Assembly: GCA_934193545.1 (NCBI GenBank)
Contig: CAKPVL010000024.1
Coordinates: 1 to 20,391 of the forward strand
Direction of reading: 5' to 3'
DNA: 20,391 bases
Origin: an uncultured Granulicatella sp.
GTDB taxonomy: Bacteria > Bacillota > Bacilli > Lactobacillales > Aerococcaceae
A program made the translations under genes and the position numbers. Below are positions 14,952 to 20,391 of the stretch, piece after piece. The notes under the pieces are model-generated. The model did no database searches. It worked only from the letters and a program-made list of their open reading frames with translations, and was not told the DNA's origin. The stretch's first letter is position 1, and each line of letters begins with the position of its first letter.

Positions 14952-14991
14952 TCCAATAAGTGGAATTATTGTCGTAAAGGAGGGGTGAGAG

Positions 14992-15498
14992 ATGTTTGAA
15001 GTAATGTTATCAGGTAATGTCAGTACAGTTTTAGGCGATACTTTAGTCGTATTAATTTCAATGACGTTGTTACTATTCTTGGTGAAGTTCTTTGCTTGGG
15101 ATAAAGTGAATGCCATGTTAGAAGCGCGTCGTGAAAAAATTGCTAAAGATTTAGATGAAGCCGCTGAGAAAAGAAAATCAGCTGAAGAAATTCAGGCAAA
15201 TGCCAACGAAATTATTCATAACGCAGAAGTAAAAGGTAGCGAAATCTTAGATAACGCTCGTGAAGCAGCTTCAAAAACGCAAGATGAAATGATTAAAGAA
15301 GGTAAAGATGTGGTCTCTCGCATGAAAGCAGATGGGCAACGTGAAGTCGATTCAATGAAACAACGTGCCATCGCGCAAGTGCAAGATGATATTGTAGACC
15401 TATCGGTTCAACTTGCTAGTCAAATTCTTGAAAAAGAAGTGACAAAAGAGAAACATCAAGAAGTAATCGAAGCCTTCATTAAGGGGTTGGAAAAATAA
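14992..15498 (+). CDS. atpF: ATP synthase Fo subunit b
   Basis: The peripheral stalk subunit: one N-terminal membrane helix at about 14-35, then a long charged coiled coil to the C-terminus that reaches F1 and binds delta. At 168 residues it has normal length. The AWDKVNAMLEARREKI segment after the helix and the heptad-rich, Ala/Glu/Lys-rich body are typical. The Shine-Dalgarno AAAGGAGGGG (14976-14985) is followed by a 6-base spacer. The 40-bp gap after atpE contains a small AT-rich hairpin (CAATAA/TTATTG). The stop overlaps the atpH start by one base (TAATG). Confidence 0.94.
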   Translation: MFEVMLSGNVSTVLGDTLVVLISMTLLLFLVKFFAWDKVNAMLEARREKIAKDLDEAAEKRKSAEEIQANANEIIHNAEVKGSEILDNAREAASKTQDEMIKEGKDVVSRMKADGQREVDSMKQRAIAQVQDDIVDLSVQLASQILEKEVTKEKHQEVIEAFIKGLEK

Positions 15499-16040
15499 TG
15501 GTTAAATATCACAAAGATATCGTTAAAGAAGCCAGCCATTTCTATGCAAAGGCAAAATTCGAAGGTCACTTGGAGCAAGTGACGAATGAACTTCAAGCTA
15601 TTTTAGCAGGAATTCAAAATACTTCGACATTTAGACAGATGATGCATCTAGAGCATGTCTCTTATGATAAAAAATTATCTGTATTAGAATCTGCATTTGG
15701 TCATTTATCAAAAGAAACACAAGAGTACATAGCAACGTTCCCGTCTGAAGATGGTTCGATGAATATTGTTGAAGCACTCGAAGCGTTCCTAGATATTTAC
15801 AATGCCAATAAATTAGAGATTGTTTCTGCGATTCCTTTAACGGATGATCAGATGGATCGTATTGCAACTGCATTCCAAAATAAAACACATAAAGAATTTG
15901 ATTCTTGGGTGAATACCGTAGATCCTTCAGTGATTGGCGGCGTTCAAATTAAGACAAAAGAGTATTTATTAGATGGAACAATTGCAAACAAACTAAAACA
16001 ATTCAAAGAGAAAATTAGCCAAACAGGATTAAAGAGGTGA
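15498..16040 (+). CDS. atpH: ATP synthase F1 subunit delta
   Basis: Joins the peripheral stalk to the top of the alpha3-beta3 head. The 180-residue protein starts VKYHKDIVKEASHFYAKAKFE, the usual N-terminal helix of the six-helix bundle. The C-terminal block with DPSVIGGVQIKTKEYLLDGT (about 148-167) is the most conserved family signature. It overlaps atpF by one base, with a weak GGGG/GGAA ribosome site inside atpF, consistent with coupled translation. Its stop is 10 bases before atpA. Confidence 0.94.
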   Translation: MVKYHKDIVKEASHFYAKAKFEGHLEQVTNELQAILAGIQNTSTFRQMMHLEHVSYDKKLSVLESAFGHLSKETQEYIATFPSEDGSMNIVEALEAFLDIYNANKLEIVSAIPLTDDQMDRIATAFQNKTHKEFDSWVNTVDPSVIGGVQIKTKEYLLDGTIANKLKQFKEKISQTGLKR

Positions 16041-16050
16041 GATGGCATAA

Positions 16051-17559
16051 ATGGAAATGAGTAATATTACAGCGAGAATTCGTGACCAAATCGCTTCTTT
16101 TGAAACGAAAGAACAGATTGAAGAAATCGGTGAGGTTTCCTTCATTGGGGACGGAATTGCTCGTGTCATCGGTCTTACAAATGTAATGGCTGGAGAATTA
16201 GTAGAATTTGAAAACGGCGCCTACGGGATGGCACAAAACTTAGAAAAAAATGATGTTGGTGTCATCATCTTCGGAGGATATGAAAATATTCATGAAGGAG
16301 AACCTGTTAAACGTACAGGACGTATCCTTGATGTTCCAGTAGGAGATGCATTGATTGGTCGTGTTGTGGATGCGTTAGGTCGCCCAATCGACGGTCTTGG
16401 TGCCATCGAAACAACGAAGAAACGTCCAGTAGAAAATGAAGCACCTGGCGTTATGCAACGTCAAAGTGTAAAACAATCATTACCTACAGGATTAAAAGTA
16501 GTCGATGCCTTGGTTCCAATCGGTAAAGGACAACGTGAGTTAATCATCGGTGACCGTAAAACTGGTAAAACAAGTATCGCAGTAGATACTATTTTGAACC
16601 AAAAAGGCAAAAATACATTATGTATTTATGTCGCAATTGGACAAAAAGAATCTACGGTTAAAGCTCTTGTAGAAACATTAAAACGCTACGGGGCAATGGA
16701 ATATACAACGGTTGTATCAGCAAGTGCTTCTCAACCAGCACCAATGCTTTATATTGCACCATATGCAGGTACTGCAATGGGTGAAGAGTGGATGTATCAA
16801 GGACGCGATGTCTTAATCGTGTACGATGATTTATCAAAACAAGCTGCGGCATATCGTGAAATTTCCCTATTACTTCGTCGTCCACCAGGTCGTGAAGCTT
16901 ATCCAGGGGATGTATTCTACTTGCACTCACGTTTACTAGAACGTGCAGCGAAATTAAGCGATGAATTAGGAGCAGGGTCATTAACAGCCTTACCAATCAT
17001 CGAAACACAAGCCGGAGATATTTCTGCATATATCCCAACAAACGTTATCTCTATTACAGATGGACAAATCTTCTTAGAAAGTGATTTGTTCTACTCAGGG
17101 GTACGTCCTGGTTTATCTGCCGGATTATCTGTATCGCGTGTTGGGGGATCTGCCCAAATTAAAGCGATGAAAAAAGTTTCTGGTACATTACGTATCGACT
17201 TAGCAAGTTACCGTGAGTTAGAAGCCTTCACACAATTCGGTTCTGACTTAGATGCGGCAACTCAACAAAAATTAAATCGTGGTAAACGTACGGTAGAAGT
17301 CTTGAAACAAGATGTTCACCAACCATTACCAATCGAGTATCAAGTATCGATTTTATTTGCTTTAACACATGGTTTATTAGATGCGATTCCAATCGACCGT
17401 ATTAAACCATTTGAAAAAGCGTTATATCAACATTTAGAAAGCGAACATAGAGATCTATTGAATGAAATCCGCGATCAACATGTGATTTCGGATGAAGAGA
17501 AATTCTACAAAGTAATTGAGAGTTTCAAACAAATTCATTTATTTGAACGTGTTCAATAA
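16051..17559 (+). CDS. atpA: ATP synthase F1 subunit alpha
   Basis: A non-catalytic nucleotide-binding subunit of the F1 head. At 502 residues the length is standard. The Walker A motif GDRKTGKT is at 167-174, Walker B ends in VLIVYDD at 254-260, and the arginine finger is Arg363 in [12 protein letters not shown]. The block before it reads RPGLSAGLS rather than the usual RPAI(N/D)xG. The start choice is ATG 16051: GAGGTGA (16034-16040) lies 10 bases away. An in-frame ATG at 16042 is followed by GCA TAA, so it cannot begin the protein, and the ATG at 16057 is too far from the ribosome site. A gap of 24 bp leads to atpG. Confidence 0.98.
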   Translation: MEMSNITARIRDQIASFETKEQIEEIGEVSFIGDGIARVIGLTNVMAGELVEFENGAYGMAQNLEKNDVGVIIFGGYENIHEGEPVKRTGRILDVPVGDALIGRVVDALGRPIDGLGAIETTKKRPVENEAPGVMQRQSVKQSLPTGLKVVDALVPIGKGQRELIIGDRKTGKTSIAVDTILNQKGKNTLCIYVAIGQKESTVKALVETLKRYGAMEYTTVVSASASQPAPMLYIAPYAGTAMGEEWMYQGRDVLIVYDDLSKQAAAYREISLLLRRPPGREAYPGDVFYLHSRLLERAAKLSDELGAGSLTALPIIETQAGDISAYIPTNVISITDGQIFLESDLFYSGVRPGLSAGLSVSRVGGSAQIKAMKKVSGTLRIDLASYRELEAFTQFGSDLDAATQQKLNRGKRTVEVLKQDVHQPLPIEYQVSILFALTHGLLDAIPIDRIKPFEKALYQHLESEHRDLLNEIRDQHVISDEEKFYKVIESFKQIHLFERVQ

Positions 17560-17583
17560 GCGTAGAAAGGAGAGGTGACCTGA

Positions 17584-18516
17584 ATGACGGCTTCCTTAAA
17601 TGATTTAAAGAAGAGAATTGTTTCAACAAAGAAAACAAGTCAAATCACTAGCGCCATGCAGATGGTCTCTGCAGCAAAATTAGCCAAATCAGAGCAAGCA
17701 GTGCGTCACTATCAAGACTACGCTCAAAAAATCCGTGAAGTTGTAACTCACTTACTATACGCAAATCACAATAAAGAAGAGGTTGTCGATGAAACGTCAG
17801 AGGACGGAGAAGTAGTTACTTCTTTTATCGACTATCACGATTTATTAATTGAACGTCCGGTTAAAAAGACTGGATACTTAGTGATTTCATCTGATCAAGG
17901 ACTTGCTGGGAGTTACAACTCTTCCATTTTCCAATCAACAAGAGAAATGTTAGAGTTAGACCACCAATCTAAAGATGAATATGTCATCTTAACCATTGGG
18001 GATGCTGCAAGTCGCTTCTTCAAGAAGATGGGAGTGGATGTGCGTCTAGAAATTAACGACGTATCAGATATTCCAACCTTTGAAGAAGTAAGAAAGATTG
18101 TGTCAAGTGCGGTCCAAATGTTCCGTGACGGTGAATTTGATGAATTTTACGTTTGCTATAATCACCACGTAAACGCACTTTTATCAAACTACCGTGTTGA
18201 AAAAATGTTACCAATTATCGACTTGGATGCTGAAGAAGCAAAAGAGTACGAATTGGATTATATTTTTGAACCGAACAAGGAAATTATTATGGACATCTTG
18301 CTTCCACAATATGCGGAATCGCTTATTTACGGAGCCATTATTGATGCCAAATCAGCAGAGCATGCGTCTCGTATGACTGCCATGAGAAGTGCAACTGATA
18401 ATGCTAAAGATTTAATCAGTAACTTAACACAAGATTTGAACCAGAGACGACAAGCACAAATTACACAAGAAATTACAGAAATTGTCGGTGGAGCAGCCGC
18501 TCTGGAAGAACATTAG
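17584..18516 (+). CDS. atpG: ATP synthase F1 subunit gamma
   Basis: The rotating central shaft. The N-terminal helix SLNDLKKRIVSTKKTSQITSAMQMVSAAKL (4-33) and the C-terminal helix from about 265 (AEHASRMTAMRSATDNAKDL) are the highly conserved coiled-coil halves. SSDQGLAGSYNSS lies at 102-114. Compared with short gamma subunits, the 310-residue protein carries an acidic insertion at about 62-83, as other Lactobacillales do. AAAGGAG and GAGGTGA lie upstream (17566-17578). It is 23 bp before atpD. Confidence 0.96.
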   Translation: MTASLNDLKKRIVSTKKTSQITSAMQMVSAAKLAKSEQAVRHYQDYAQKIREVVTHLLYANHNKEEVVDETSEDGEVVTSFIDYHDLLIERPVKKTGYLVISSDQGLAGSYNSSIFQSTREMLELDHQSKDEYVILTIGDAASRFFKKMGVDVRLEINDVSDIPTFEEVRKIVSSAVQMFRDGEFDEFYVCYNHHVNALLSNYRVEKMLPIIDLDAEEAKEYELDYIFEPNKEIIMDILLPQYAESLIYGAIIDAKSAEHASRMTAMRSATDNAKDLISNLTQDLNQRRQAQITQEITEIVGGAAALEEH

Positions 18517-18524
18517 GATTTTAG

Positions 18525-19964
<1,440 letters not shown>

Positions 19965-19966
19965 AG

Positions 19967-20391
19967 ATGGCTGAACATGAATTACTGGTCGTTGTCACAA
20001 CACCAGAAGGAAAAGTGTATAACCATCGTTCCTATTCTGTGAGTGCCGATGCAGTCGATGGCGGAATCACCATACTACCGCATCATGCTCCAATCATGCT
20101 TCCTTTAAAAATCGGTGCACTTCGAGTGAAACGATTCTTAGAGGATTCACCAACTGATTATATTGCAATCGGTGGTGGAGTAATGGAAGTGCGGGATAAT
20201 GTCGTAACGATTATTGCCAATGTGGCTGAACGTGCAAGAGACATTGACGTGAATCGTGCCGAACAAGCCAAAGATAAAGCTGAAAAAGTGATTAGCGATA
20301 GTAGTCGTTCTCAAAGTGATGTAGAGCGTGCGAAAATTGCTTTAAGCAAGGCAATTAACCGTATTGGTGTTTCTAAACATAGAAGAAAATA
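19967..20391 (+). CDS. atpC: ATP synthase F1 subunit epsilon (stop codon cut by the window end)
   Basis: The epsilon subunit of the central stalk, which couples gamma to the c-ring and can inhibit hydrolysis. The frame runs 141 codons and then ends at the bases TA, so the gene is complete except for the last base of a probable TAA or TAG. The N-terminal beta-sandwich covers about 1-86, with the family motif GGITILPHHAPIM at 32-44 and GGGVMEVRDNVVTIIANVAERA at 69-90. A two-helix C-terminus covers 91-133, with a basic tail HRRK. GGAGG (19953-19957) lies inside the end of atpD, 9 bases before ATG. Confidence 0.94.
   Translation, partial: MAEHELLVVVTTPEGKVYNHRSYSVSADAVDGGITILPHHAPIMLPLKIGALRVKRFLEDSPTDYIAIGGGVMEVRDNVVTIIANVAERARDIDVNRAEQAKDKAEKVISDSSRSQSDVERAKIALSKAINRIGVSKHRRK

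Noticed and set aside
14952..14973. Terminator between atpE and atpF
   Set aside because: CAATAA/TTATTG is only a 6-bp AT hairpin without a T tract, and atpF must be co-transcribed.

Overview
The window is about 20.4 kb of low-GC chromosome from a Gram-positive bacterium of the order Lactobacillales. The family looks like Carnobacteriaceae or a neighbour; a Granulicatella-type organism would fit, but the genus is a guess. The evidence is the strong AGGAGG ribosome sites, the murT-gatD pair, the type II thymidine kinase, the gene string tdk-prfA-prmC-ywlC-glyA-upp-atp (a conserved Firmicutes neighbourhood), and an ATP synthase operon without a visible atpI. I see no insertion sequence, prophage, CRISPR array or rRNA. 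This is a core-genome region, and the unusual points lie in leaders, small ORFs and a few motif substitutions.

Region 1 (1-3.8 kb). A tRNA-Glu(UUC) on the + strand ends in its own terminator and faces the tmRNA gene ssrA on the - strand; a second, bidirectional terminator lies between them. Further right on the - strand, in transcription order, are a lactonase-family beta-propeller protein, undecaprenyl-diphosphatase uppP, the fluoride channel crcB/fluC, and a histidine phosphatase whose end abuts the ssrA promoter. Terminators follow the lactonase gene and uppP; crcB and the phosphatase probably share a transcript.

Region 2 (3.8-6.0 kb). Divergent from the lactonase, the + strand carries an AI-2E-family membrane transporter and a type IV prepilin peptidase (comC/pilD type). 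A terminator-like hairpin sits between them, and its 3' arm is the ribosome site of the peptidase gene. A possible 25-codon ORF follows, then a bidirectional terminator shared with the gatD end.

Region 3 (6.0-8.2 kb). murT-gatD on the - strand overlap by ATGA and encode the lipid II isoglutaminyl synthase. They are divergent from tdk across a 195-bp AT-rich intergenic region with several palindromes.

Region 4 (8.2-13.9 kb). tdk, prfA, prmC and the Sua5/YwlC-type threonylcarbamoyl-AMP synthase are tightly packed, followed by glyA (own promoter likely) and upp. They cover thymidine salvage, translation termination and its methylation, tRNA t6A formation, one-carbon metabolism and uracil salvage.

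Region 5 (13.9-20.4 kb). After a strong, unusually built terminator hairpin comes the F1Fo ATP synthase operon atpBEFHAGDC. It is complete except that the window cuts the last base of the atpC stop codon. The c subunit has Ala replacing three of the four helix-1 glycines. Both atpA and atpD have a two-codon ORF between the ribosome site and the true start, and atpD starts with TTG.
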